Below, piece by piece: positions 18,910 through 27,975 of a stretch of 64,000 nt of DNA (positions are counted from its first letter, which is position 1; each line of letters starts with the position of its first letter). A model generated the notes under the pieces. The model was not told where the DNA came from. It was given only the letters and a program-made list of their open reading frames with translations, and made no database searches. A program made the translations under genes and the position numbers. The stretch comes from Paenibacillus solanacearum (GTDB lineage Bacteria > Bacillota > Bacilli > Paenibacillales > NBRC-103111). The stretch spans positions 137,247 through 201,246 of the forward strand of contig NZ_CAJVAS010000011.1 of the NCBI RefSeq assembly GCF_910593845.1. The letters are read 5' to 3'.

Positions 18910-19686
18910 ATGAGAATCGTGGTCGACCAAGTAGAGAAGCGGTTCGTTGACTCGAAGAAGCGGGAAGTGACCGCGCTGAAAAACATTAACTTCGCCATCG
19001 AGGAACAGGAATTCGTCGTGCTTGTCGGCCCGAGCGGCTGCGGCAAATCGACACTGCTCAATATTGTCGGCGGCTTATTGTCTCCCTCGAGCGGCGAAGT
19101 GTACTTCGAAGGGCTGGCTTCGGAGAAGGAGCCCCGGCTCGGCATCGTCTTTCAGGAAATTGCGCTGTTTCCGTGGCGCACTGTGTACGAGAACGTCGTA
19201 TTCGGCCTGGAGGAGCAGGGCGCAAGCAAGCAGGAAATGCAGGAGAAGGGCCGGCATTATATCGAGATGGTCGGCCTGACCGGCTTCGAATCCGCGTATC
19301 CGAAGCAGCTGTCGGGCGGCATGCGGCAGCGGGCGGGCATCGCCCGGGCGCTTGCCGTAGAGCCTGACCTGCTGCTGATGGACGAGCCGTTCTCCGCGCT
19401 GGACGCCCAGACGCGTACGCTCATGCAGGAGGAGCTGCTCGCCATCTGGAGCCGCACCCGACTGAGCACGCTGTACGTCACGCATAATATTCAAGAAGCG
19501 GTTTATTTGGCCGATCGGGTCATCGTGCTGTCGCGTCACCCGGGGCAGATCAAAGCGGAAATCCGCATCGATCTGCCGAAAACCGGCCGTGATCAAGAAG
19601 AGCACCGTGCCGCTTTCGAGCGCTACTCGAATGAAATATGGCAGTTGATCCGCCACGATGCCCAGGAAGCGCTGAAGGAGGGATAA
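18910..19686 (+). CDS. NitT/TauT-type ABC importer, ATP-binding subunit
   Basis: A 258-residue ATPase. Walker A is [12 protein letters not shown] near residue 38, the Q-loop is [10 protein letters not shown], the signature is [15 protein letters not shown] and Walker B is [12 protein letters not shown]. The IALFPWRTV segment is characteristic of SsuB/TauB-type subunits. It sits between its binding-protein and permease genes and is nearly contiguous with both. Confidence 0.96.
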   Translation: MRIVVDQVEKRFVDSKKREVTALKNINFAIEEQEFVVLVGPSGCGKSTLLNIVGGLLSPSSGEVYFEGLASEKEPRLGIVFQEIALFPWRTVYENVVFGLEEQGASKQEMQEKGRHYIEMVGLTGFESAYPKQLSGGMRQRAGIARALAVEPDLLLMDEPFSALDAQTRTLMQEELLAIWSRTRLSTLYVTHNIQEAVYLADRVIVLSRHPGQIKAEIRIDLPKTGRDQEEHRAAFERYSNEIWQLIRHDAQEALKEG

Positions 19687-19689
19687 CGC

Positions 19690-20481
19690 ATGAGTTCGTC
19701 AAAGCATACGATTCGCAACCGCGTCTCGTTCATGGAGCAGCAAATTCCGGCTTACGCCCCCATCCTCGGCATTCTGGGTATTCTGATCGTCTGGGAGGTC
19801 GCCTGCCGGCTCGAAATCGTGCCGCCGCTGTTTCTTCCGGCGCCATCACTCATCTTGTCGGCGGGGTGGGAGATGCTCAGCAGCGGTGAGCTGCACCAGA
19901 ACATCTTGGCAAGCTTGTACCGGATCGCGGTCGGATATGCGATCGGCGCCGTGTGCGGCATTGTTTTCGGACTGATTCTCGGCTTCTCCCGCTGGGTGGA
20001 CGCCATTTTGTCGCCGATCGTCTATTCGATTTATCCGATCCCGAAGATCGCCCTGCTGCCGCTCATCATCTTATGGCTTGGCATCGGGGAAACGCCGAAA
20101 TTTACGATGATTGCGCTGGGCGTCTTTTTCCCGGTCGTCATCAATACGTTTTCCGGCGTTAAGAACGTCGATCCGATCTGGATCAAAGCGGCCGTCACGT
20201 TCGGCTCGAGTCATTTCAGCGTCATCCGTAAAGTCATTTTGCCTGGAGCGCTGCCGATGATTTTTGCCGGCTTGAAGCTGGCCGCGGGCACTTCGCTGCT
20301 TCTCCTTGTCGCAGCGGAGATGATCGCCGCGCAGCAAGGGGTCGGGTCGATGATTCTCCATTACGGGAACTTGATGATCACGACGAAGCTGATGGTTGGC
20401 GTGTTGATCTTGTCGATCCTGGGCCTGCTGTTTAACCGGGGGCTCGGATGGCTGGAGCGGAAGCTGCTGCCTTGGAAATAA
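19690..20481 (+). CDS. NitT/TauT-type ABC importer, permease subunit
   Basis: A 263-residue membrane protein of the BPD_transp_1 family with about six helices and the EAA-type coupling loop (IKAAVTFGSSHFSVIRKVILPGA, split across two helices). GGAGGG at the end of the preceding gene provides its ribosome site. It is the last gene of the importer operon, with a terminator 12 bases after the stop. Confidence 0.95.
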   Translation: MSSSKHTIRNRVSFMEQQIPAYAPILGILGILIVWEVACRLEIVPPLFLPAPSLILSAGWEMLSSGELHQNILASLYRIAVGYAIGAVCGIVFGLILGFSRWVDAILSPIVYSIYPIPKIALLPLIILWLGIGETPKFTMIALGVFFPVVINTFSGVKNVDPIWIKAAVTFGSSHFSVIRKVILPGALPMIFAGLKLAAGTSLLLLVAAEMIAAQQGVGSMILHYGNLMITTKLMVGVLILSILGLLFNRGLGWLERKLLPWK

Positions 20482-20492
20482 ACGTAATAAGC

Positions 20493-20537
20493 AAAGGCAC
20501 GCCTCGCAGGGAAGTTCCCTCGGCGCGTGCCTTTTTT
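20493..20537 (+). terminator. Rho-independent terminator of the importer operon
   Basis: AAAGGCACGC pairs with GCGTGCCTTT across a structured loop and runs into TTTTTT. Confidence 0.9.
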
Positions 20538-20568
20538 GCGTGGCCGCTTCGCCGCGGCAAATGAAATG

Positions 20569-20607
20569 GAGCCCCTCGCACCGCTATAGAAGCGGCGGGA
20601 AGGGCTC
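20569..20607 (-). terminator. Hairpin downstream of the aldo/keto reductase
   Basis: GAGCCC and GGGCTC, with an inner ACCGC/GCGG helix, form a stem about 60 bases past the minus-strand stop codon at 20670. On the minus strand it is followed by a T-containing stretch (CCATTTCATTT), so it is a moderately good terminator. Confidence 0.5.
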
Positions 20608-20669
20608 GTTCATGCTGCCGCATACGGCATCATAGCTTGCGTCTAATAGGGAGCATCCCTTGTTAGCTG

Positions 20670-21611
20670 TTAGCTTTGCAGGATATCCTCGATCGCATTC
20701 AGCACGTCGCCGGACAGCTTCAGGCCGACCGCGCCGCAGTTTTCCACAACTTGCTCCGGACGGCTTGCCCCGACGAGCGCGCTGGCGACGTTATCCTGCC
20801 GGAGAATCCAGGCGATCGCGAGCTGGGACAGCTTGACGCCGAGCTCGTCTGCGATGGCGGACAGCCGCTCGACCTGTTGCAGCGACTTCTCATTCAGCCG
20901 CTTCTCGTCCCAATTTTTGCTGGCGGCGCGGCTGTCCTGCGGGATCGGCTGGCCGAGGCGGTATTTGCCGGTAAGCAGCCCTTGCGCGAGCGGCGAGAAG
21001 ACGACCTGGCCGAAGCCTTTTGCCTTGCCGACAGGGATGATTTCCTTCTCTATGTAACGGTTGAACATGTTGTATACCGGCTGATTGACGATGATCTTAT
21101 CGAGCAGCAGCTTGTCGGCGATAGCGTACGCTTCCACGATTTGCGCCGGCGTCCATTCGCTCACCCCGATGTACAGCACCTTGCCCTGAGTGACGAGATC
21201 GTCGAGCGCGCGCATCGTTTCTTCGAGCGGCGTCTCCGGATCGTAGCGATGGCAGTAGTAAATATCGATATAATCGGCGCCGAGCCGTTTCAGGCTGGCG
21301 TCGCATTGCTCCATGATGTGCTTGCGCGACAGACCGCGGTCATTGGGGCCGTCGCCCATTTTATTGAATACTTTCGTAGCCAGCACGTACGATTCCCGGG
21401 GGTACGAAGCCAGCGCCTTGCCCATGACCTTCTCCGCTTCGCCTCTTTCGTACATATTGGCCGTGTCAAAGAAATTGACGCCGAGCGCATAGGCTTGTTC
21501 AATCGATCGGACGGCATGGTCTTCGGCTACGTAGCCGCCGTAAGTCAGCCAGCTGCCCAAGCTGATTTCGCTGACTTTGAGTCCGCTGTTTCCGAGCTTT
21601 CGATACTGCAT
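20670..21611 (-). CDS. Aldo/keto reductase (voltage-gated K+ channel beta-subunit-like)
   Basis: A 313-residue NADPH-dependent oxidoreductase with the TIM-barrel aldo/keto reductase motifs: FFDTANMYERGEAE with catalytic Asp and Tyr near 50-55, the lysine in ATKVF near 82 and the histidine in YYCHRYD near 120. The C-terminal VGASRPEQ segment binds cofactor phosphate. GGGAGG precedes the ATG. The gene is convergent with the importer operon. No specific substrate is indicated. Confidence 0.95.
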   Translation of the reverse strand: MQYRKLGNSGLKVSEISLGSWLTYGGYVAEDHAVRSIEQAYALGVNFFDTANMYERGEAEKVMGKALASYPRESYVLATKVFNKMGDGPNDRGLSRKHIMEQCDASLKRLGADYIDIYYCHRYDPETPLEETMRALDDLVTQGKVLYIGVSEWTPAQIVEAYAIADKLLLDKIIVNQPVYNMFNRYIEKEIIPVGKAKGFGQVVFSPLAQGLLTGKYRLGQPIPQDSRAASKNWDEKRLNEKSLQQVERLSAIADELGVKLSQLAIAWILRQDNVASALVGASRPEQVVENCGAVGLKLSGDVLNAIEDILQS

Positions 21612-21842
21612 GTGGACGCCTCCCTGAATTATCGATTTTCATTCCACTCTCCATTATAAAAACAATCCGATGCAATGGGAAGCGATGAGCCGAAGTTTAT
21701 TTAGGAGGACTAAGTATTAATAAAAATTAATATAAAAAAATTGCAGTTTTGTGCTGTGTCATGGAGGGAATGCGCGCTGCGCGGTGAACTACTAAAACTA
21801 TGAAGCAGCTATAAAAAAATAACAACCAGACGGTGAAGACGA

Positions 21843-23288
21843 ATGGACTTCCAATTAACCAGAGACGAGACCATCGGATTGTTGAAAACGAAGCGACTGA
21901 TGGATTCCTTCATGAACCTGACATCGGATAGCATTGTCGTCGTCAATGTGGACGGAACGGTATTGGATGTGAACAGGAAATTTGAAGAGCTGCATGGCTG
22001 GACCAAGGATGAAGTCATCGGCAAAGTGCTGCCCATGACGCCCGAACATCAGAAGGAGGAAGTGTTCCGGCTCTACAAGCGCATCGCGGCGGGTGAACCT
22101 TATGCGGGCGTGGAAACGATCAAATTGAAGAACGGCGGGACTACCTTTTATGCAAGCGTGACCATTTCTCCGATTCAGGACGAGCAGGGGAATGTGGTGG
22201 CGTTTGTTGGCGTGGAACGGGATATTACGGACCGCAAACGGGCCGAGCTGCGGCTGATGGAGCGGGAGAGACAATTCCGGCGCGTGCTGAAGCTGTCGCC
22301 GGAGGCGATCGTGCTGCACCGGGACGGCATTATCCATTTCGTGAACGACGCGGGTTACAAGCTGCTGGGCGGAAACTGCGCCGAAGATATTATGGGAAGG
22401 CTGCTGACAGATTTTTTCGATCCCGCCGATATTCCAGTGCTGATGGATCGTTTCAACCATATTGTCCAGTCGGACGAATGCTCGGAGTTTTTGGAAATCA
22501 AGATGAAACGCATCGACGATACCATGCTGGATGTCGAGGTGTCGTCGATCTATGTCCATAAACAGATGGGTTTTCCGCTCATTCAAACGGTCATTCGCGA
22601 CATGACCGAGCGAAAAAAAGAGGAGGAATGGGTGCGAAGATCGGAGAAGCTGTCCATCATCGGCCAACTGGCTGCGGGCGTAGCGCATGAAATTCGTAAC
22701 CCGTTGACTGCGCTGAAAGGGTTTATTCAGCTGCTGCAGGCGAAAAATACGCCTTACACGGAAATTATGCTGGAAGAGCTCGATCGGATCAATTCGATCG
22801 TCAATGAATTCATGACGATCGCGAAGCCGCAGGCCTTAACGTATACAGCCTGCGACCTGAAGCCGCTGCTGGAGAGCGTGATCCAGTTCATGCAGCCGCA
22901 GGCGCTGCTCTGCAATGTCGATATCCGGCTTGAAACTGAAGGGGCTGTACGGCCCATTTCGTGCGAACCGAACCAGATCAAGCAAGTGCTCATCAATCTT
23001 GTCAAAAATGCGATCGAAGCGATGTTCAGCGGAGGCGTCGTTACTGTGACGCTTGACGGTACAGACGAGGAGTGGGCGGTCGTCCGGATCACCGATGAGG
23101 GCGAAGGCATTCCCGAAGACAAGCTCCCTCAATTGGGCGAGCCGTTCTTTTCTACGAAAAGCATGGGAACCGGGCTGGGCTTGATGGTATGCCAGCGCAT
23201 TGTGGAGGCGCATAAAGGGACGTTATCGATCGCCAGCATGGTTGGGCAAGGCACGACGGTGACGATCGTGCTGCCATACCACCGCTGA
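21843..23288 (+). CDS. Cytosolic PAS-PAS histidine kinase (sporulation-kinase-like)
   Basis: A 481-residue kinase without membrane segments. Two PAS domains (about 15-135 and 140-260) are followed by HisKA with GQLAAGVAHEIRNPLTALKG near residue 285 and a HATPase_c domain (NLVKNAIEAM, DEGEGIP, GTGLGLMVCQRIV). This is the arrangement of the KinA/KinE-type kinases feeding the sporulation phosphorelay, and no response regulator gene is adjacent. The ribosome site before ATG 21843 is weak (GGTGAAGA). The 231-base gap upstream is AT-rich and carries no other gene. Confidence 0.9.
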   Translation: MDFQLTRDETIGLLKTKRLMDSFMNLTSDSIVVVNVDGTVLDVNRKFEELHGWTKDEVIGKVLPMTPEHQKEEVFRLYKRIAAGEPYAGVETIKLKNGGTTFYASVTISPIQDEQGNVVAFVGVERDITDRKRAELRLMERERQFRRVLKLSPEAIVLHRDGIIHFVNDAGYKLLGGNCAEDIMGRLLTDFFDPADIPVLMDRFNHIVQSDECSEFLEIKMKRIDDTMLDVEVSSIYVHKQMGFPLIQTVIRDMTERKKEEEWVRRSEKLSIIGQLAAGVAHEIRNPLTALKGFIQLLQAKNTPYTEIMLEELDRINSIVNEFMTIAKPQALTYTACDLKPLLESVIQFMQPQALLCNVDIRLETEGAVRPISCEPNQIKQVLINLVKNAIEAMFSGGVVTVTLDGTDEEWAVVRITDEGEGIPEDKLPQLGEPFFSTKSMGTGLGLMVCQRIVEAHKGTLSIASMVGQGTTVTIVLPYHR

Positions 23289-23310
23289 CGCGTCATGGCC
23301 GCCTGTGGAC

Positions 23311-23589
23311 CTATTGTCGCGGCCTGCTGCATGGGGAGGGGGCGGTCGCCTGCTCGAGTGCGGAGAGGGCCGCGAACGCTTCCTCGTTCGATGCTCCGCA
23401 CATGTCGGCCGACGGAGCGAGGCTGCCGCACACCGCCGGGCGCTCGGGCTTGCCGAACAAGCCGCATCGGCCTTCCGCGGTCAGTTGAATGCAAGGGACG
23501 CCGGCCGGCTTGCCTTCCGGCATGCCGGGGATGGGCGAAGAGATGGAGATGACAATACAGCAAGCGGCACAACCGATTCGGCAATCCAT
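23311..23589 (-). CDS. YkgJ-type cysteine-cluster protein
   Basis: A 92-residue protein with CRIGCAACC near the start, then a PC dipeptide and CGLFGKPERPAVC, the pattern of the YkgJ/CxxCxxCC family of putative zinc- or iron-binding proteins. The C-terminus ends in a short Pro/Ser-rich tail. ATG 23589 has AAGGAGG 9 bases upstream on the minus strand; an in-frame start further upstream has none. Function is unknown. Confidence 0.85.
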   Translation of the reverse strand: MDCRIGCAACCIVISISSPIPGMPEGKPAGVPCIQLTAEGRCGLFGKPERPAVCGSLAPSADMCGASNEEAFAALSALEQATAPSPCSRPRQ

Positions 23590-23772
23590 GAATATTGTCC
23601 TCCTTGTGAGTGGTATGGCGCGTTGTTGGATCGGCTGCGTGCCGATCCGCACAAGCAGCCGCTTGATTTACATTATACCAGCGCTTCGCGCTCCCCGCAC
23701 CGCAGGCAAAGGGGCGATTCCGGGCAAAGCCTCGTCAGGCCGTGCCGGGAGTCGCCCCTTCGGTCATTGTGT

Positions 23773-25491
23773 TCAGGAAGCTTCCGCAACGGAAGCGACC
23801 AGTCGCTTGTAGATATCGCCGGTTGCCATCAATTCCTCGTGGGTTCCCTGCTCTGCCAGACGCCCTTGATCCATGACGAGAATATGATCGGCATTACGGA
23901 TCGTGGACAGCCGATGCGCAATAATGATCGTGGTGCGGCCCTTCCGAATCTGGTCCAGCTCCTCCTGCATGCGCCGTTCCGTCTCCATATCCAGCGCCGA
24001 CGTCGCTTCGTCGAGCAGCAATATTTCCGGGTCGCCGACGATCGCCCGCGCGATGGCGAGCCGCTGGCGCTGACCGCCCGACAGCGTATAGCCGCGTTCT
24101 CCGATGATCGTTTCGTACCCTTGCTCCAGCGACTCGATGAAATCGTGGATTTGGGCGATCCGGCACGCTTCGATCAGCTGCTCCTCGGTAATATGCTCCC
24201 GTCCGAGCAGCAGGTTGCTGCGGATCGTATCCGGCAGCAGGAACGGCTCCTGGAACACGACGGAAATGCGGCTCATCCAATCGTCGAGGCGAATTTCGTT
24301 CAACGTCTTGCCATTGACCCGGATCGCGCCTTGCGTAGGCTCGAAGAAGCGGAGCAGCAGCTGCGCAATGGTCGACTTGCCGCCGCCGCTCGTGCCGACG
24401 ATGGCGATTTTGCGGCCCGTCTCCAGCACGAGACTGAGACGGTTCAGCACGCTGCGGCTTTCCTCCGAATAAGCGAAGGACACTTGATCGAAACGGATGC
24501 TGCGGACTGCGCCCGTCAGTTTCTTCGTTCCGGCAGGCGTCTGCTCCTGCTCGAACAGCCCCTTCACCCGGTCGACATAGGCCATGCGGCCGGATAAGTT
24601 CATGAAGAAATTAAACACGTTCTGGAAGCTCGAGAACAGCTGGTTCGAATATTGGTACACGACGACGAACATCCCCAGCGTTGCGCTGCCTTGAATGACC
24701 TCGTAGCCGCCGATCACGAGGACACCGAGCCTGCCGATCCATTGGATGCTGTTGCTGAGCAGCAGCTGCGTGTTCGACATTTTGCCGTTCTCCATGACTT
24801 TATCGAAGAAAGCGGCGAAGGCGCTGCGGAAATTTTTCTCTTCCCATGCCATCCGGTTGTACGCAATGACTTCGCGGGTGGAGGCGATGCCTTCCTCGAT
24901 CTTGACGAGCAGATCGCCGCGCTTCTCCTGCATTTCCCGCGTCTGCCTGCGCATGATCGGGCCGAAATAACGGCCGAGCCCGATATAGAAGACGCTGAAG
25001 ACGACGACGAGAATGAGGATCATCGGGCTGGCCCAGGCGATGATGCCGATCAGGAACAACGTCGCGGCCACCTGCTGCACGCCCTTGGCCAAGTCGCGGG
25101 ATAAGAAATCGGCGACCTGCTGGATGTCGCTCGTGAAGTACTGCACCCACTTGGCTGTGCGCTGGTTTTGGATTTCCGCTACCGGCTTGCGCTGAATGAC
25201 AGCCATCAGGCTGCTGCCCATGCGGCGGTGCAGCGTCAGCTGATTGAGACGCGTCAAGTAGTTGCCCCACCAGTTCAGGCCGTAGCTGACCAGACTCGTG
25301 GAGGCAAGGTAGAGGAGCACCCAGGTGAGCTGTCCGTACTGCTTGCCGATCAGCACGTCGTCGATCAAAAACTTTTGTGAGCCTTGGGCCATAATTTGTA
25401 CGAGCTGCTGCAGTGCAAGCACGCCGACCCCGAGCAAAATCATGCCCCGGGTCTGATAAAGATAACCCCATATCCATTTGAATGTATTCAT
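23773..25491 (-). CDS. ABC exporter, fused membrane and ATPase domains (second of a pair)
   Basis: A 572-residue half-transporter with six membrane helices (1-320) and a C-terminal ATPase. Walker A is GTSGGGKST, the signature LSGGQRQRLAIARAI, Walker B ILLLDEATSALD and the H-loop AHRLST. The gene starts 21 bases after the stop of the related exporter upstream and has its own AAAGGAG. Two adjacent half-exporter genes usually make a heterodimer for drugs, lipids or peptides. Both ATPase sites look intact here. Confidence 0.94.
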   Translation of the reverse strand: MNTFKWIWGYLYQTRGMILLGVGVLALQQLVQIMAQGSQKFLIDDVLIGKQYGQLTWVLLYLASTSLVSYGLNWWGNYLTRLNQLTLHRRMGSSLMAVIQRKPVAEIQNQRTAKWVQYFTSDIQQVADFLSRDLAKGVQQVAATLFLIGIIAWASPMILILVVVFSVFYIGLGRYFGPIMRRQTREMQEKRGDLLVKIEEGIASTREVIAYNRMAWEEKNFRSAFAAFFDKVMENGKMSNTQLLLSNSIQWIGRLGVLVIGGYEVIQGSATLGMFVVVYQYSNQLFSSFQNVFNFFMNLSGRMAYVDRVKGLFEQEQTPAGTKKLTGAVRSIRFDQVSFAYSEESRSVLNRLSLVLETGRKIAIVGTSGGGKSTIAQLLLRFFEPTQGAIRVNGKTLNEIRLDDWMSRISVVFQEPFLLPDTIRSNLLLGREHITEEQLIEACRIAQIHDFIESLEQGYETIIGERGYTLSGGQRQRLAIARAIVGDPEILLLDEATSALDMETERRMQEELDQIRKGRTTIIIAHRLSTIRNADHILVMDQGRLAEQGTHEELMATGDIYKRLVASVAEAS

Positions 25492-25512
25492 CGGCCGCTC
25501 CTTTCTCCGTTG

Positions 25513-27333
25513 TTATCCGCCGGTCATCATTCGGCCTTCCAGCTCATACAGCCATCCTCTGCCGCCAAGCAGCTCCAGATAGGTGCCTTCCTCGGCTGCG
25601 ATGCCGTCCTTGACCACCACGATGCGGTCGTAGTGCCGCACGGTGGAGATCCGGTGCGCGACGGTGACGGTCGTGCGCCCCTGCATCAAGTTGTCGAGCG
25701 CCTTCAGCACTTCGATTTCGCTTACGTTGTCCAGGGCGGACGTCGCTTCGTCGAGCAAAATGATTTTCGGATTTTTTATGAACATCCGCGCAATCGAGAG
25801 GCGCTGCCGCTGGCCGCCGGACAGCTTCACGCCGCGTTCGCCGACGAGCGTATCGTAGCCGTCCTTCAGCTTCATGATGAATTCGTGGGCATTGGCCGCC
25901 TTGGCTGCTTCGATGACCTGCTCCTCGGTAGCGTCGGGATAACCGAAACGGATGTTTTCGCGAATGGAAGCGCCGAACAAATACGTTTCCTGAAATACAT
26001 AGCCAATGCTGTCCCGAATTTGCGATAGCGGCAGCTGCTTAAGCGGCACGCCGTCCAGCGCCACCTCGCCGTCGCACGGATCGTAAAACCGGCCGATCAG
26101 CTTGAGAATCGTCGATTTGCCGTTGCCGCTCGGTCCGACCAGGGCAACCCGTTCCCCGGCGCGGACGCGAAGCTCGAAGCCTTGCAAGATGTCGCTGCTG
26201 CCGTAGCCGAAGCGGACGTTGCGGAAGCTGAGCTCTCCGCGGACTTTGCGCAGCGGGACCGGCGATGCCGGCTCCTTCACATCGGGCTCCAGCTCCATAA
26301 ATTCCTTGATTTTCTCGCCTTGATGCAGCAGCAGGCTTTGATCGACGAGAATCGATACGATCTGGGCCGATTGCTGATTCATCATTTGATAATACATGAC
26401 GAACGCGACAAATTCGCCGACCGTCAGCGAACCCATTCGGTTCAGGTAGGCGCCGTACGTGAACATGACCAGCATGCCTGCGAGCGAGGACAGCTGCCTG
26501 GCGATGACGCGAACGCTGCGGTAGGCGTACTGCTTTTTCTGGCTGACGTTGAAATGCTCGTGCTTCGCTTCATACCGCTCCAAGTCCCACGCTTCCCGCT
26601 GGTGGGCTCTCATTTCCGTAAGACCCGAGATGCTCTCGTATATTTTCCGGTTCCATTCCGTCCGCCGGTCCTTGCTCACTTTTCCCCAGTACGAAGATTT
26701 CTTCGTGAAGTACGGTCCGATCAAGTAGTAGAGGAAGACGCAAGGGACGCTCACCAGAAACAGCTTCGCATTCGTGTGGACGACGAAGCCGAGCGCGACG
26801 AACATCATCAGTCCGTTGTTGACGAGGCTGGGAAAATGCTTCTGGTATATCCCCTGCACCGAAGAGACGTCCGTATTGAGCAGCGACAGCGTCTCGCCGA
26901 CGCCGTGCTTTTCGTAATAAGAGAAGCCGAGCCGTCGGAGCTGCTTCATGCACGCATACTGCAGGTCGCGGGACGCCTTCTCGCGGACGAGCCGGGAGAG
27001 CAGGTTATTGGCGGCCATCGCGCCGAACATGCAGATCAGCACGCCGATCAGCACGAGAACGATAAAGCGGAACTTCTCCAAATCTTTGGCTGTAATGATA
27101 TGATCGATAATATACTGCAGTACGCGAAAAATGCCCATCTGCGACAAGGAGATGACGAGGCCGAACACGATAAACAGCGTCATCTGCCAGGCGTACGGCT
27201 TCATGAACGAAAGCAGCCAGGCATAGACGCCGAAATAGTGCCACCGGCTTTTTTTCGATTCCGTCTCATCGGTCCAATCGCGATCCCGATCGTCTTGTTC
27301 CAATCCCATTCCCTCTTTCTGTCTTTCTGTCAA
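25513..27333 (-). CDS. ABC exporter, fused membrane and ATPase domains (first of a pair)
   Basis: A 606-residue half-transporter with a hydrophilic N-terminal extension rich in Asp and Arg (QDDRDRDWTDE), then six membrane helices and an ATPase with GPSGNGKST, LSGGQRQRLSIARM, ILLDEATSALD and AHRIST. TTG 27333 is taken as start because GGGGGA lies upstream at good distance; ATG 27309 is an alternative with a crowded site. Probably co-transcribed with and partner to the exporter at 23773. Confidence 0.93.
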   Translation of the reverse strand: MTERQKEGMGLEQDDRDRDWTDETESKKSRWHYFGVYAWLLSFMKPYAWQMTLFIVFGLVISLSQMGIFRVLQYIIDHIITAKDLEKFRFIVLVLIGVLICMFGAMAANNLLSRLVREKASRDLQYACMKQLRRLGFSYYEKHGVGETLSLLNTDVSSVQGIYQKHFPSLVNNGLMMFVALGFVVHTNAKLFLVSVPCVFLYYLIGPYFTKKSSYWGKVSKDRRTEWNRKIYESISGLTEMRAHQREAWDLERYEAKHEHFNVSQKKQYAYRSVRVIARQLSSLAGMLVMFTYGAYLNRMGSLTVGEFVAFVMYYQMMNQQSAQIVSILVDQSLLLHQGEKIKEFMELEPDVKEPASPVPLRKVRGELSFRNVRFGYGSSDILQGFELRVRAGERVALVGPSGNGKSTILKLIGRFYDPCDGEVALDGVPLKQLPLSQIRDSIGYVFQETYLFGASIRENIRFGYPDATEEQVIEAAKAANAHEFIMKLKDGYDTLVGERGVKLSGGQRQRLSIARMFIKNPKIILLDEATSALDNVSEIEVLKALDNLMQGRTTVTVAHRISTVRHYDRIVVVKDGIAAEEGTYLELLGGRGWLYELEGRMMTGG

Positions 27334-27617
27334 TGTCTTCCCCCATTATCCATGTCTTTCCTTGTACTGTCCAACCGGTAAATGGCAAAAAATAACCCGT
27401 TACGGCCCGTATGAAGTCGTTTACATAATGTTTCGGTTGCTTTTTATGTGAAACCCGATTATTTCGCATTCGAAATCGATTTCATCTCCTTGCAGCGCAT
27501 TCGGAACGTGCAGAGGGGGGCATTTGAACCGAATTTATGCAACTTGGAGCTTTGTCCATGACCGCTCTCGTTCTTCTGTCATATCGTATTACTATAGAAG
27601 GATAGGAGGTGGCGAAT

Positions 27618-27803
27618 ATGGATAAATTTTTGACCTACTTGGGCGGAGTTCTCGGCGGCTACGCGTTGATTGAAACTCCGGTTGCCGACACGATTTTGTC
27701 CAGCTTGGATCCGGTCCTCGATTTGCTAGGCGTGCTCTCGATGATTGTATTCTCCGGAGCTTTCGTAGTCCACGGCGTTCGTACCATGTGGATGAATAAA
27801 TAA
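27618..27803 (+). CDS. Small two-helix membrane protein
   Basis: A 61-residue protein with two hydrophobic stretches (LGGVLGGYALI and LGVLSMIVFSGAFVV) and a short charged C-terminus (VRTMWMNK). ATG 27618 has GGAGGT 7 bases before it, one of the best sites in the window, and a terminator follows. I do not recognise the family. It could be a small membrane subunit or stress protein. Confidence 0.65.
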   Translation: MDKFLTYLGGVLGGYALIETPVADTILSSLDPVLDLLGVLSMIVFSGAFVVHGVRTMWMNK

Positions 27804-27869
27804 TGGCGCTTAAGGTGAATGGCCTCCGTCCGTCTCTGCGGGGGCTGTTTGCCGTTGGCGGGCGCGGTT

Positions 27870-27901
27870 CGGCCGTCCGGAAGGAAGGCCGGCTTTTTTT
27901 T
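27870..27901 (+). terminator. Rho-independent terminator of the small membrane gene
   Basis: CGGCC/GGCCG stem followed by GC and a run of eight T. Confidence 0.7.
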
Positions 27902-27975
27902 GCATTTTTGGATATGCTAACGAATCATGGTGCCGTTTGACCCGGAAATATCCGTATAAGGAGCTGGATCGCTGT

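Noticed and set aside
26182..27381. Plus-strand frame opposite the first ABC exporter
   Set aside because: Antisense shadow without ribosome site or domain.
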